Assembly (NCBI GenBank): GCA_035222895.1
Contig: JAVYIG010007438.1
Span: 38,119-102,118 of the forward strand
Reading direction: 5' to 3'
Length of the DNA: 64,000 nt
Source of the DNA: Strongylocentrotus droebachiensis
Taxonomy: Eukaryota > Echinodermata > Echinoidea > Camarodonta > Strongylocentrotidae
Shown here: positions 47,373 through 58,508 of the stretch, piece by piece
Layout: every line of letters starts with the position of its first letter
How positions within the stretch are numbered: the stretch's first letter is position 1
Program-made: the position numbers and the translations under genes
Notes under the pieces: generated by a model
Seen by the model: only the letters and a program-made list of their open reading frames with translations
Databases searched by the model: none
What the model was told of the DNA's origin: nothing

Positions 47373-48728
47373 GTGGTTCCTGTATATAAAAATGGTTCAA
47401 GTGAAAATGTTGCAAATTACAGACCCATATCAGTCTTGCCAATTTTCTCTAAAATTTTAGATAAATATATGTATATTAGATTATTTGAATTTATAGGCAA
47501 GTGCGATATATTATCTTTGAACCAATATGGTTTCCGCCCTGGACATTCGACGTCATCGGCTCTTATTGACTTTGTTCACACTGTTGTTAATGCTCTTGAT
47601 AACAAGAAATATGTGATTGCAATGTTTTTAGATTTGAAGAAGGCTTTTGATACAGTCGATCACGCTATTTTATCACACAAACTTGAATTATATGGCATAA
47701 GAGGTATTGTAATTAAATTATTTGAAAGTTATTTATCAAATAGAAAACAATATGTTGAAATTTCTAAATGCAAATCACAGCAAGGGACTATCTCATGTGG
47801 GGTACCACAGGGTTCTATCTTAGGACCACTGTTGTTTCTTTTATTTATAAATGACCTTAGTAAAGTATCTAAATTATTACATTGTATTATGTTTGCTGAC
47901 GAAACCAGTCTGTTTTTATCCCATCCTAACTATCAGGATTTACATAATCTATTCAATTCTGAACTTGAATTAATATCTGAGTGGTTTTACGCAAATAAAA
48001 TGATAATCAATGTAGCAAAAACCAGTTATATTATTTTTAGTAATTTATTGATACCAGATTATCTTTCAATTAGAGTGTGCAATACAGATATTAAGTGTGT
48101 AACGTCAGTAAAAATGTTAGGCATTACAATAGATCATAAACTAACATGGAAAAATCACATTGATAGTCTGTGCAATAAGCTGGCAAAAAATATAGGAATA
48201 ATGTATTGTTTAAGATCATTTCCAAAGGAGATTTTAAAAATGATTTATTATGCAATTGTATACCCGTACCTTAATTATGGTATTCTTGTCTGGGGTAATG
48301 CAAGTAATAATCACATTGATAGATTGTTTATTTTACAAAAACGTGCAATACGAGTTATGTCCCATGCACCTTACCTTGCCCATACCAACCCTCTATTTAT
48401 TGAATCAGGTGTATTGAAATTTCATGATATGTATGTATTTCAGGTACTAATATTAATGTACTTATGTAACAATCACCTCTTGCCAGACTATATCAAAACA
48501 TTCTTTCAGTTCAATAATGAATATCATGGATACAATACAAGAAATGCTAATGATTTTCATTTACTCAAACCGAGGTTCTCATCTTTTAAAAACTCAATAT
48601 TAATTCAAGTACCCCAAATCTGGAACTCTCTTTCTTCAGATATTAAACAAGCAGTTTCGTTAAATGTTTTTAAGTCAAAATCTAGGCACTTTATTTTAGA
48701 CAGGTATTCACCAAGTTTGTTTGTTTAA
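47373..48728 (+). pseudogene. Reverse transcriptase of the LINE, active-site variant FADE
   Basis: The 451-codon open frame carries YRPISVLPIFSKILDKYMYI, QYGFRPGHSTSSALIDFVHT, MFLDLKKAFDTVDHAILSHK, GVPQGSILGPLLFLLFINDL, MLGITIDHKLTWKNH, and a C-terminal VPQIWNSLSSDIKQAVSLNV. The domain starts upstream near 47190 but is cut there by a stop (47249-47251). The catalytic block, usually F/Y-A-D-D, reads FADE here, changing the second aspartate. In the family that residue binds the catalytic metal, so activity is doubtful even apart from the stops. Confidence 0.88.
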
Positions 48729-49186
48729 ATGTATATAGGCATACCCCCACCCCCCTTTATGTTGTAGTACGTGATTTGTTATTTTTTGTAGCGTCTTTAA
48801 TGTATTATGTTACAGGGTCAGCTAATCACAAGGCTTGTTCCTTTCTTGCTGTCCCTCTTATACTTAATGCAATGTATACTTTGTTATTAATTTTTCTTGT
48901 GAATTTTACCCTTTGTATTATGTTGATTTATGAATGTTTGCATGTGTTTTCTGGATTTTTATGAGGAAATAAATTGAAATTGAAAAAAAATGAATTGTAG
49001 AAGGGATAAATGTTTTAAAGCAGCTTGGAGCTGATATCCAGTGTTCAGTTGCTCAACTTGTTTAGATACATGGCCTTGCAGTCCTGCTAAGTCGATGGCT
49101 ATCAAAGTTAATACATGTAGTTGGTACCCGTCTTAATTATCTCTCATTGTGGGACAAGCAAGACAGCCTCATGCGAATGCCCTTTT

Positions 49187-49280
49187 GATTTGATTTGATT
49201 TATTCACTTTTCTTCATGGTCTATTTCCAAAGTTAGAAATAATTACCTAATAATCACGATAATAAACCAATTATATAATA
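49187..49280 (-). mobile_element. LINE 3' tail shared with copy b
   Basis: The same AATCAAATC-type tail as at 11838, at the matching place of copy c. It lies between exon C and exon B and predates the duplication. Confidence 0.5.
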
Positions 49281-49631
49281 AACATCAATGTATATACTTA
49301 CATTGTAATACTAATATACATTAATAAAGAAGAAGGATTGCCACATGAGTTAAGCTTGAAGACGCAAGTGGTAAACATTTATAAAACGTAATAATTCCTA
49401 TGTGAAAAATGATGTTGGGGATGGGAGTGAAAAAGATGTATGAGAAGATGACAGGAGGAGATGGTAGGTAGAGCGACAAAGGTGATGGCTGTGCTAAAGA
49501 GATACGGAAATGTAGTCAGAATGCATTAGTGAGGGTGAATGTGCGGGAAGCCTTTTGACTTTTGGTAATGATTTCGAACAGAAATTTGACAGGTTAAGAT
49601 TTGCTTATAATAATATCTTTATCATATTTAC

Positions 49632-49754
49632 ATGTTTTCACGAAAACTCGGGGCCAAGAAATATCAGGAGAGATCCTATACTGCGTTGAATTCAGTAAGA
49701 TCGCCCAGTTCGCCTTCGTTGCTCTTTCTGGTACATACCGACGGTTCTTCAGGT
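49632..49754 (-). CDS. Exon B of unrecognised multi-pass membrane protein, copy c
   Basis: This 123-base exon lies between acceptor CTTTAATTTCAG and donor ACAT|GTAAAT. The frame contains LKNRRYVPERATKANWAILL and ISPDISWPRVFVKT, and the last T joins AC of exon C. The PERATKANW block is identical in copy b. In the frame that would follow exon A directly, a stop comes after about 24 codons (TEFNAV, stop). That reading is possible as an alternative short product in copy c, but copy b has a stop much earlier, so I prefer the conserved frame. Confidence 0.65.
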
Positions 49755-49889
49755 CTGAAATTAAAGAAAAAAGATAATTAATATCAAGTCTTGCGATTTT
49801 AGGCCTAAAGCGTGCAAATTTTCTGTTCATGAGTGCGATAAATTTCATCTTAAACAGATTTAACTTCCGTAGTGCACAAGAGCAATTCA

Positions 49890-50630
49890 TCCTTCCTTTT
49901 AGTGGAACCAAAGGGAGGGGGCGGGTCGCAATCAATTATAGGCGTCGAAAGTGGGGGGAGGGGGGGGGGGGGGAACGCATTCCCCTAGGAAAAACGCCCC
50001 CCCCCCCTCAAAAAAAAAAAAAAAAGCAGTAAAGGAGTAAAGATGGTTGGTATTTTTTAACCAAAAAGAACATAAAAAAGAAGAAAAACCTGAATTGAAT
50101 CACAAATAAATTATATTCTATTCAAAGAAAAGGAAAGTTAACAGGACTTAAATGCCTAAAAACCATGAGCTTCCGGGGGCTTAGCTCCTTGATCCCCGCC
50201 AGTGCCATGCAGGCGCGTAGCTAGAGTTCGACGTTTGGGGGGGGCACATACATGTAATCGATCGAGGTAAAAAAAAGGGGTCTAAAAAAGTTCAACCGAT
50301 CTTGGAAATTTTAGGGGGGCACATGCCCCCCCCCCCCGTGCCCCCCCCCCTTGGCTACGCGCCTGGTGCCATGCCCCTGGACCCCACGCCAATTTACGCT
50401 CGCTACACTCTAACCTGATCGTTAATACTTCACTTTGAAAAACGTTCCGTGGGGCCCTCATCTGCATGTAACATGTAAGAGTGGTGGTGATGCAAATTTT
50501 TCTTCTGCCACCCCCTGAAACGTTTTTGCGCATTACGCCACTGCCACTGGAAGGTGAATGAGCCCCCTGGAATGTTTGCCCCCCCCCCCCCCCCGATCCA
50601 AAACTGCTTTCGGTGCGCCTGCCATCAATC
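49890..50630. mobile_element. Composite insertion in the intron of copy c
   Basis: Copy b reads through from the exon-B-side intron to TGCACGGTTAAC without this block. It contains G- and C-runs (49956-49972, 49988-49999, 50325-50350, 50580-50594), an A-run, and a smaller hAT-like element with its own target duplication. Exact borders of the larger block are unclear. Confidence 0.55.
50210..50365. mobile_element. 156-bp hAT-like MITE with 8-bp target duplication
   Basis: Inverted ends CAGGCGCGTAGC and GCTACGCGCCTG bound the element, with direct duplication GTGCCATG at 50202-50209 and 50366-50373. The ends resemble those of the 723-bp element at 12657. The interior holds G- and C-runs but no satellite. 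Confidence 0.88.
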
Positions 50631-51116
50631 GTTCAGTATGCACGGTTAACTTCTGGTTTGCAGATAATTATAAAATCTCGCTCGAAATTTAGTCCTCGTT
50701 CAAAATTAAAGCACATACAAAATTAAGTTATAAATTTGCTGAGATGCCAATGGTATCATAAAGCTTTTTACTACGTGATAAAATGAAAGATTTATATATA
50801 CTGAGACACTATAATAAAGACTTTCAAGAAATAGATCCCAAAGATAAAGTCTATTTTCTATTACGTATCTCATTATGGAAATAATATGTCCTTATAAACG
50901 TAATTTAGCAGGAAACGGTCAAGCCATTGAAATTGCCTAAAGTTGAATTTTAGAATCTGAATCATAATTTTCTTGTTAGTTGTGTTCTTCTAATGTTATT
51001 ATTATGATCATGAAAAGTAAAACTTACTCTCATGCAGATAGGTGTACAGTATCTTTAAAGCGGGCTTCTGATTAGTCGAGCTCAGAACCCTGAAAAATTA
51101 AAGGACATTCCGTATT

Positions 51117-51383
51117 AATAGGCCATTTTCGTAATGTAATCAAATTTAATGCACAAATCTTTGTTAAGTGACTTGTTAAATATATTTTCATTCACCTCTT
51201 ACGAATAAGTGTATTTTAATAGTCAGAATGCTAATTCCATTCATTACGTAGATTACGTGTTGTTAGGTATGACAAATCATAATGTTTGTCCTACCTAGCA
51301 ACACTTGATGTTTGCAATTTCCATTGTAATTATTGCTATGCATTTATTCATAACAGGTGAATGATATAATTTGTAACGATGAC
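51117..51383. mobile_element. CAATAGGCC-type foldback element, copy c
   Basis: The left arm AATAGGCCATTTTCGTAATG and a partly mirrored right arm (AACAGGTGAATGATATAATT, then TTGTAACG) surround TGTTGCTAGG-like stretches. It occupies the same place as the partial copy at 13710. The right terminus is lost. Confidence 0.65.
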
Positions 51384-51814
51384 TCTAATTATGGAATACT
51401 GTAATTAAGATTCATCATCAGAAAAAAGGGGCAAGATATCTCTTCATTAAAAGTATTATATACCTGACACGTTATGACAAAAAAAATCATTCGATACATG
51501 ATTTAATCATAGTTTCTTTGCTGTGACCTACACTCGATACCGAAAGGTTTAATCCCTCAAAAGGCAGATCTAGTTTTGTTCTAATTTTACAAAGGATGTT
51601 TTTGGAACTGATACAATGAAAAATAGACAAATTCCCGTTCAAATGGGAGCATAAAAGGCAACTATTCCTGACATCTATCAGCTAAAAAAAAATCCAAAAC
51701 AATTCTTTATTCATCAATTATTGAAGCATTTTGGGATGTTATATTGAAATCGAATAGGTAAATAAAAACAATTAAATCCAATAGAAACTTCGATATATTT
51801 TTTTCTTTAAATAC

Positions 51815-52059
51815 CTGTAGAGATCTTGAACGGTTCCCTTCCAGTCGCGATGCGATATCAATGCTTCAAAGATTGGTCGTTTGTATTTGTCATACATGTA
51901 GTTTATCTGATTCTCTCCGAGGCCTAGTTCACTTAAAACCTCTCTTGCAACGCTCTCAGAGTTGTCCAGGATAATGGCTAAGGACTGAATCGCCGAGAAG
52001 AAGTTGAGAAGGTATCGGAAGGGCATGTCCCTTAGTGGCAGTCGCGACGGAAAAGCCAT
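51815..52059 (-). CDS. Exon A (first coding exon) of the duplicated gene, copy c; possible death-fold-like domain
   Basis: The ATG at 52059 opens 81 codons plus two bases, ending CTACAG|GTATTT. The product contains FFSAIQSLAIILDN, AREVLSELGLGENQIN, KRPIFEALI and WKGTVQDLYR. Relative to copy b it lacks one codon and has about 20 substitutions, mostly mild, with Trp, Pro and the terminal TVQD.YR kept. The helical pattern is compatible with a death-domain-type fold, but this is a guess from spacing. Without splicing the frame would run on for 14 more codons into lysine-rich sequence. Its link to exons B and C rests on order and strand in both copies. Confidence 0.6.
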
Positions 52060-52229
52060 TTCTCACGTATTAACGACACGACCCCTAGTTTTAAAAACAA
52101 ACAAACACACATTTTAAAAATTCAGGTCAACCTATACAAACTCCACCAATTAAGGATATCAAAGGGCCTTTGTGCAAACATGGGCCCCTATAATTTATTT
52201 GTTAATAATAATAATAAAAATCAAAATAA

Positions 52230-52500
52230 TAATAATATGTTCTTGTATAGCGCTCATGTCTGTCAAATTGGACACTACTGGCGCTCCACAGTTGTTATTA
52301 ACCCGGCCTTAGCATGGCTGCCATTATGGCGCTCTATTATTTTAAAAAGGAATTAATTCCTGCTATATAGGTAACCATCTACCTCACATGGGTCGAGTAT
52401 GGCACATTAAGATAAATGTCTTGCCAAAGGACATAGTGCTGCAGGACTCGAACCGCAATCCATGTGATCTACAATCCGTTGATTTATCCACTAGACCTGC
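52230..52500 (-). mobile_element. tRNA-derived SINE, nearly complete
   Basis: On the minus strand a head GGTCTAGTGGATAAATC (A-box-like) and GGTTCGAGTCC (B box) is followed by CTTTGGCAAGACATTTATC, the GGTAGATGGTTACC block and a 3' tail with AGCGCTATACAAGAAC and (ATT)n. The head resembles a tRNA promoter with an intact B box. The tail family also occurs at 14640 and 58190. Confidence 0.75.
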
Positions 52501-52509
52501 ACTGCACAT

Positions 52510-53270
52510 AGAAGGGATGTTTCGTTCAAACTGTTCAATTATTTCTTGTCAAATTTCCAATGTATAAAGGAATTTTGACCGTAATCCTTTTCAGGATACA
52601 TATCTGCAGTGATTCTCTTGCAAACTGACAGAACACGATTTGCAAAAGCTCACATATTATTTTTAAACTTTATCAGAACTCAACTTTGCGTTTAAAGGTA
52701 TTATGTCCCATTTGCAGGCCAAACAAATAAAAAGGTTAAATTCCAACGGCATTTGAAAGACAATACTTATCTAGAACTTCCCTCAAAACGAAAGGGCTTG
52801 AAAATAGCTTCAAGTGGGAAAATAACAATTAGTGGTCGAATCGACTTTAGTGATTGCAATCACCTAATTAATAGTCTGATTTTCAGATCCTTTTACCAAA
52901 TGGTCGTACATTTTGTGCTGCCCAAACATTCAATCAGTATAATTTTGGCCATTACAAGTAATGGGATATTGATGTAGACAAAAGCTCATGCACCTATTAC
53001 AGCTCATTTTATGTATGCAGTTAATTACCTAAAGAAAGAAAAAGATGTCAGACAGTCACTCAATAGTGTCTGACATTGAAGTCTAGAAGGTAAACGGGTT
53101 TCCTTGCATACTTTGAATACTAGGACACTGCTAATGTTTAAATTTCACAGATATGACAAAATATTCATAATTCCTGCAAAGTTCTACATAATTTGATGTT
53201 GGCTCCAAAAAAAAAATAGTATCTTTAAGGATTTTACATCTGAATATTGGGATATATTACGTAATGAGAA
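52510..53270. other. No gene recognised
   Basis: AT-rich, with a small inverted pair GTCAGACA/TGTCTGAC at 53047-53075. No exon could be supported. Confidence 0.4.
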
Positions 53271-53279
53271 CAGTTTCTT

Positions 53280-54240
53280 AGTCTTTACGAATGAGTTTTT
53301 ACCGTAACACGAATGTCCCAAATAAGGTGATCATCAAATTCCACCCTTAAGTATTTAAAGTCATGAACCTATTAAATTTTCGTTCCATTCATGTAGATAT
53401 TTAAATTGTATGACGTGTACTTTAACAAATATTTGTAATATTGTCTACATTAACTTTTAAGTTATTCTGAGTGTACCATCTCTGTATCGAATCAACATCA
53501 TATACTTAATTCATCAATAACCTAATGAGAAGAATATATAACTACATCATCAATAAACATATTACAAGTACATGTTTGCAAAGACTGAGCTTTAGCATTA
53601 AAAACAAGTAAAAATAAGATACGTCCTAAGACACTCCCTTGAGGTATTCCATTTGATAATGTTTTTGGAGTTCGAAAGTATACCATGACAGTAAACCGTT
53701 TAACTCCTTTGAAACAAATAACTAGCAAACCATTTCAACTGTTCATCCTTTATACCATAACAATGTAGTTTCTTAAGAAATACTTCATGGTCAATTGAAT
53801 CAAAACATTTGGAAATATCTACGAAGCACGCAGCTACTAATGATCCGTCCAGGAGGTAGAGGTCAGTGGTTTGTGCTGACAATGTTCACGCGAGCGAAAA
53901 TGAGACAATCGGAGCAATATGGGAAAGCTGATTGATCAATAGAAATCAATTCATTCATCCGAAGATAAATCAATAATTGTAGAGTTTCTCTAGAAGTTTG
54001 ATTACATGACAGGTTACATATATTGGTCTAATGTTGGTTGGGTCATCTTTTAATTCAAAGTTATAAATACATTCTGGATGTTTAAAAGTAAAACCGTAAC
54101 TTTTAGACTTGTTCAATTTTCCAACTGAATAACAACAACAACAAAATCGTTCAGTCTATTAGCACTTAATTGATTAGGCAATAACATTGTTATCAAGTTT
54201 CCTACAGGTGATCTTATTCAACTCGCGCCATATTTTTTCT
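53280..54240 (-). pseudogene. LINE reverse transcriptase fragment
   Basis: The minus strand shows VAACFVDISKCFDSIDHEVF, KLHCYGIKDEQLKWFASYLF, SNGIPQGSVLGRILFLLVFN and a possible CNMFIDDVVIYSSH in place of the Y/F-ADD block. Frameshifts separate these. The order and motifs fit a CR1-like reverse transcriptase; both ends are missing. Confidence 0.75.
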
Positions 54241-54304
54241 ACTTTAATTTTCTACTATCTCTAATAACATCCTTGGTATAATCCCTCTCATTAATTTAGT
54301 TATA

Positions 54305-54535
54305 ATGTTGATGGTGATGAGTGATTATAATAACAATATGATAATAATAATGATAATGATAACAACAATAATGATGATAAGTATTATAATCACAATAACA
54401 AGAACAATAATGAAAAAAGTAAAATATAATAACAATTATAATAACAAGGACAATAATGATGATAAGTATTGTAATAATAATAATAACAACCACTACCAAA
54501 ATAATGATAATAATAATGATAATGATAAAATGTTT
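54305..54535. repeat. Impure AAT/GAT/AAC microsatellite
   Basis: About 230 bases of trinucleotide repeats on an AT-rich theme, with no homogeneous core. The Asn/Ile- and Tyr/His-rich frames on both strands are by-products. Confidence 0.85.
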
Positions 54536-54839
54536 TAATGTAAAATAACCTGCAGGAGTTAGGGTACAAACTGTCGAAATGTAACGTATGCGATTCTTTT
54601 CTCTCCAACAGGACTACCGGTACTCTCAAATTTCCCCCTAGGCATATATGTATCAGACTCGATGCTCTTACCTATTAAAAATACACTTTAAAATGTGAAG
54701 TAATTGGGAAAACGTCGCCAATCATGATTTACAAGGTATTTACGAGTATCCATAAGTCAGGTTATAGATGTATTATAATGCATGTAAAACCATCGTTTGA
54801 CCAAAGTTACTGTCGACTGTTAAATGAAGAAAAACAGTT

Positions 54840-55125
54840 TCATTCATTGCAAATTAAAAAATCCCTGTCCATATATGTGGATGTCTTTCAACCAGGAACT
54901 AGCAGGTCTGCCTCTTCTTCGCCTGGCTTCCACTGTTCCTGTTATAGAGACTTTCCAAGACCATCTCCTTACTACATGGCCAAAAACCTGCACTTTCCAT
55001 CCAGCCTGTCCAGTACACATCGGTAATTTGTTCTTCTCTCTGTTAAACGGAACCCTTGGTATTCGCCGATACACCCACATTTCAAATGCATCTATCCTCT
55101 TTTCATCTCTTTTGGTCATGGCCCA
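54840..55125 (-). pseudogene. LINE reverse transcriptase C-terminal fragment
   Basis: The minus-strand frame includes KRDEKRIDAFEMWVYRRIPR, then VQVFGHVVRR and ARRRRGRPASSWLKDI. This is the familiar 'DAFEMW.YRR ... FGHV.R ... G..GRP..SWL.DI' closing region of endonuclease-reverse transcriptase elements. Nothing upstream is preserved. Confidence 0.8.
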
Positions 55126-55499
55126 TGTCTCACTTTCTATAAGTACTTACATATATCGTATAAGGAGTGGACTACTATTAATTGACAGGCTGTCTAGTGT
55201 GCAGTAAAAATGTATAAATAAGACTACAATAGGACGAATAGCTGCACTATATCTATTTCTAGCCAAGCTTTCGGCATGTATTCATCGTCGTGGACTGTAC
55301 AGCAAATAGAATTTAACAAAGTTGTATTCACGACATGAAAATAATATACAAATGAAGAGTAACAAGAATCAATATTATAATAATAAATAATCATCGGAAC
55401 GAAACATATTTTTGCAAACATTACCTGTTTTTGGAGGAGTACTTTTGGTGTGATGTTGTTGATGGCGCTAGCGTGTGAAAAGGGTCACGTGACGCGATA

Positions 55500-56356
55500 C
55501 AGTGCGTCCCAGAAAAAACGAAACCGAGAATTATCGATGTTTTATCACTTAGTCACATTTATAATTAATAAATGACATTATTTGTAAAGCTTAGATCCTC
55601 TTCTTTCATTTAATGCAACTCATATAATGCATATCTCACGCATGAGTGATTAACCAATTTGAAGAGAGGAAACCAAAAAGTCATTTGGCGGACGGTATCT
55701 GAATTTCAAAGAGAAAATCACATTTCTAAAAAGTTGAGTTTCTGCCCTTTCATATGACCCCTCAATCAGTAAAAATGAGTAAGGAATAATAAAGTTCTGT
55801 TCGTTTAAAGTAGTGCTTGCATTTCCATAATTTTATCAAACGAATTCATTTTCACTGGCTGCCTGCCATAGCAACTAGCAAACTCCATTTCGTTTACAAT
55901 CAGCCATGCATGAAGTCTTTCGTCTACGGCTGATTGTCAACGAAACGGAGTTAAGTCTTTTGTTAATTCCGTTTGTTGCTACGGCAGGCAGCCAGTGAAA
56001 ACGGATTCGTTTAACACAATTATGGAAATGCAAGCACAACTTTAGACAAACAGAACTTTGTTATTCCTAGCTCATTTATCCTGATTGAGGTGTCATATGA
56101 AAGGGCAGAAGATGAACTTTCAAGAAATATTATTTTTTCTTTGAAATTCAGATACCGCCCGCCAAATGACTTTTTGGTTTCCTCTCTTCAAATTCATTTT
56201 AATCATTCATGCGTGAAATATGCATTATATGAGATGGATCAAATGAAAGAAGAGGATCTAAGCTTTATAAATATGTGTCATTTATTAATTATAATTATGA
56301 TTAAGTTGTGATAAAACATAAATAATTCTTGGTTTCGTTTTTTCTGGGACGCACTG
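55500..56356. mobile_element. Complete 857-bp foldback element with TA flanks
   Basis: Ends CAGTGCGTCCCAGAAAAAAC and its complement, flanked by TA. The two arms of about 400 bases are inverted copies of each other and meet near 55905-55960, where GCTGATTGT and CAATCAGC lie close together. No transposase is encoded. The short frame at 56090-56311 is arm sequence, not a gene. Related incomplete copies lie at 1-386 and 32236-32771. Confidence 0.9.
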
Positions 56357-56359
56357 TAT

Positions 56360-56910
56360 AGTTAATGGAGGCGTATCAAGTGGGAAGCGCCCATAGAGTA
56401 TTTTTATATATAGCTCTATGGAAGCGCTACATAATACACCGGCGTCACCTAGCTAACGTGTTACTTCACACAACAATAATATCTGAATGACTATATAGTA
56501 TATACATGTATATGCAACTTGGGGGATAAGTAGCTCATTTGTCAATTGAATTGAATCTATTGAATTTTTGTCGTTGTATTAGTCATGGCGTTGGCATGGT
56601 TTCACTTCAATCAGCGAGCTCATAGTACCGTGATAATGGCAGTCCAAGCTCATCTTTTATGACAACTTCGCACTTGAATAAGCGGACAGACATTTTATGA
56701 ATATCAACTACGGCGTCCAATTTATTGTATACAGTTACCTAGTAACTAGCAACACTGCCCCCTACAACATAGAAGGAATAAATATGACAACAACCAAAAC
56801 ACACGAAAAGCAAGTTCCCCTAGTCATACTCTACTCAGCAGCTTGATCTAAGAAATAATTGACATCCCGTGTTGTTACGCCTATTTATTTCCACCTATAG
56901 CTTATAGTAT
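56360..56910. other. No gene recognised
   Basis: A palindrome-like AGTATTTTTATATATAGCTC stretch follows the foldback. The remainder is AT-rich sequence without supportable features. Confidence 0.35.
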
Positions 56911-56915
56911 ATTTT

Positions 56916-56951
56916 GTCTCTCTGTCTCTGCATGTCTCTCTCGCTGTCTCT

Positions 56952-57012
<61 letters not shown>

Positions 57013-57103
57013 CTTTCCCCCTCTCTCTCTCTCTCTCTCCCTCCCCCTCTGTCCGTCTGCCCATGGACCTACAGGTCTGCCTCTCTCCATCTAGCTCGCT
57101 CTC

Positions 57104-57139
<36 letters not shown>

Positions 57140-57140
57140 A
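56916..57140. repeat. Long CT microsatellite
   Basis: About 225 bases of (CT)n, interrupted by CCC, GTCT and a C-run near 57103-57113. The Ser/Leu- and Arg/Glu-rich frames are by-products. Confidence 0.9.
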
Positions 57141-57149
57141 TTATAGCTC

Positions 57150-58075
57150 TTAGAACTTCTATTCTAATTAAACAGACTGTATGTTCGCGTATGCCCAGAC
57201 AACATCATGTATGTATTTTTTTTCTTCATGCGCCTCGTTGCTAATCGTGCTGGTTAACTCTGATGACCACCCGTTTTCCCCTCCAAGAGAAAAATACATT
57301 CCTAATTACTTGAACATACATCTAATAAAAAAACATATCTATTCAGAAGCCAACTTTTTGATTTATGACAGTGATGAATGTTAACACGGGAGTAGCCTTG
57401 ACAGGTAATGGCCTTAGCTACTCCCTCCATTCACTTCATCACATGTACGCATCTTTTCTTGTCTCCATCATTTTAGTCTATTTTCTGAACAATTTTGCTC
57501 TTAAATAAAAATTGTTTAATTCTGAATACATTGTAATTGTTAAGAGATGTGAAATAAATGTTTACATTAGAAAAAATACATTCGTTTGATTAGCACCGGC
57601 ATTGACTGGTATCTTCAATTTGAAATCTAACACTGATGACGTCTCAAAGCGTTTTGTATCCAGTGGTAAGGTGCTATATAAATTGGAAATATTAATTGGA
57701 CCCACTCTTCCACCAAAGGTATATGTTTATGTAATCAATTGTAAGTCCCTAATTATACTATATGATTGCTTTTTAAAAACGCACGGAATACACCTCATTC
57801 TTAAATAAATTACTGCTCGGTCGCAAAACAAGCATAAAAATTATTATAGACCTACGATGCCAAACCTGACAATTCAGGACTAAATGGAGTCACCGAAATC
57901 GTATCTTCAAATTAATGTAGCCCAAGTGACCGTTATGAATTAAAACAGTGCAACAAAGATTAGCCGTCTTCTGCGAAGTTTAAAAAAAACACATAAAAAT
58001 GCTCTATCACTGAATGGAACAGCCTACCAGTAAATGTAACGCGCACGCTAAAAGTCCAGGGAACTTCCAGGGGCC
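57150..58075. other. No gene recognised
   Basis: Short unrelated ORFs only. GTAAAGC, ATTAAAT and CTTGTCTCC words do not form a consistent exon structure. Confidence 0.35.
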
Positions 58076-58079
58076 TTAT

Positions 58080-58305
58080 GCCGTTATTCCACTAATGTCC
58101 TTTGGCAAAACATTGATCTACATTTGCCACACTCAACCCAGGTGATGTAAATGGGTACCTGGTAGGAATTAATTCTTTGAAATGCTAGAGCGCCGTAATG
58201 GCAGCACAGCTAAAGCCGGCGTAATAAACTCCAAGTTTGGAAGCGCTTAGTGATTGTAATAAGCGCTATATAAAAACTGAGTATTATTATTATTATTATT
58301 ATCTC
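58080..58305 (+). mobile_element. SINE 3' body and (ATT)n tail
   Basis: TGTCCTTTGGCAAAACATTGAT, a GGTACCTGGTAGGAATTAATTC block, GAGCGCCGTAATGGCAGCAC, and AAGCGCTATATAAA followed by (TTA)n correspond to the minus-strand SINE at 52230-52500. The tRNA-like head is missing. Confidence 0.7.
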
Positions 58306-58508
58306 CTTCACACCGCTTGCAACCTTCAGTTTATGTTTGCGGCATGCTGCATAACCTTTTGAAGATCATAAGAAGAAGAAGGAGGAGGAGCAGGAGGTGG
58401 GGGAGGATAAGGATGAAGAAGAGGAGAAGAAGAAGGTCAGGAGAAGATGGATAAGAAGAGGAAGAAGAAGGGTTTGAGTGAATATAAAATCAAAGAAAAC
58501 TGTTTATT

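Larger units (their letters stand above)
45300..48995 (+). mobile_element. CR1/jockey-like LINE with endonuclease and reverse transcriptase, inserted in copy c
   Basis: The best-preserved LINE in the window. Order: endonuclease (45779-46660), linker with KPWINPDIRKLAKKKCR (about 46760), reverse transcriptase from about 47190 to 48728, then a 3' UTR and an AAATTGAAATTGAA tail near 48968-48985. The 5' border is not clear; coding is recognisable from about 45770. The whole block, together with the tail at 44895, is missing at the matching site in copy b (near 11655). Confidence 0.85.
34625..52350. other. Segmental duplication copy c, expanded by insertions
   Basis: It is collinear with 7940-14790. 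Comparison shows copy-c-specific blocks at about 35420-37575, 38385-41540, 43604-44419, 44884-48995 and 49890-50630, together over 11 kb of inserted DNA. The gene exons it carries (A, B, C) are on the minus strand and all open. Confidence 0.85.

Noticed and set aside
49755-49935. N-terminal extension of the exon B frame upstream of the acceptor
   Set aside because: A polypyrimidine tract and CAG lie at the exon border, and the upstream part is not conserved as protein between copies.
56090-56311. 73-residue ORF
   Set aside because: Lies within one arm of the foldback element and has no independent support.
56902-57153. Ser/Leu-rich and Arg/Glu-rich frames
   Set aside because: Translation of the CT/GA tract.
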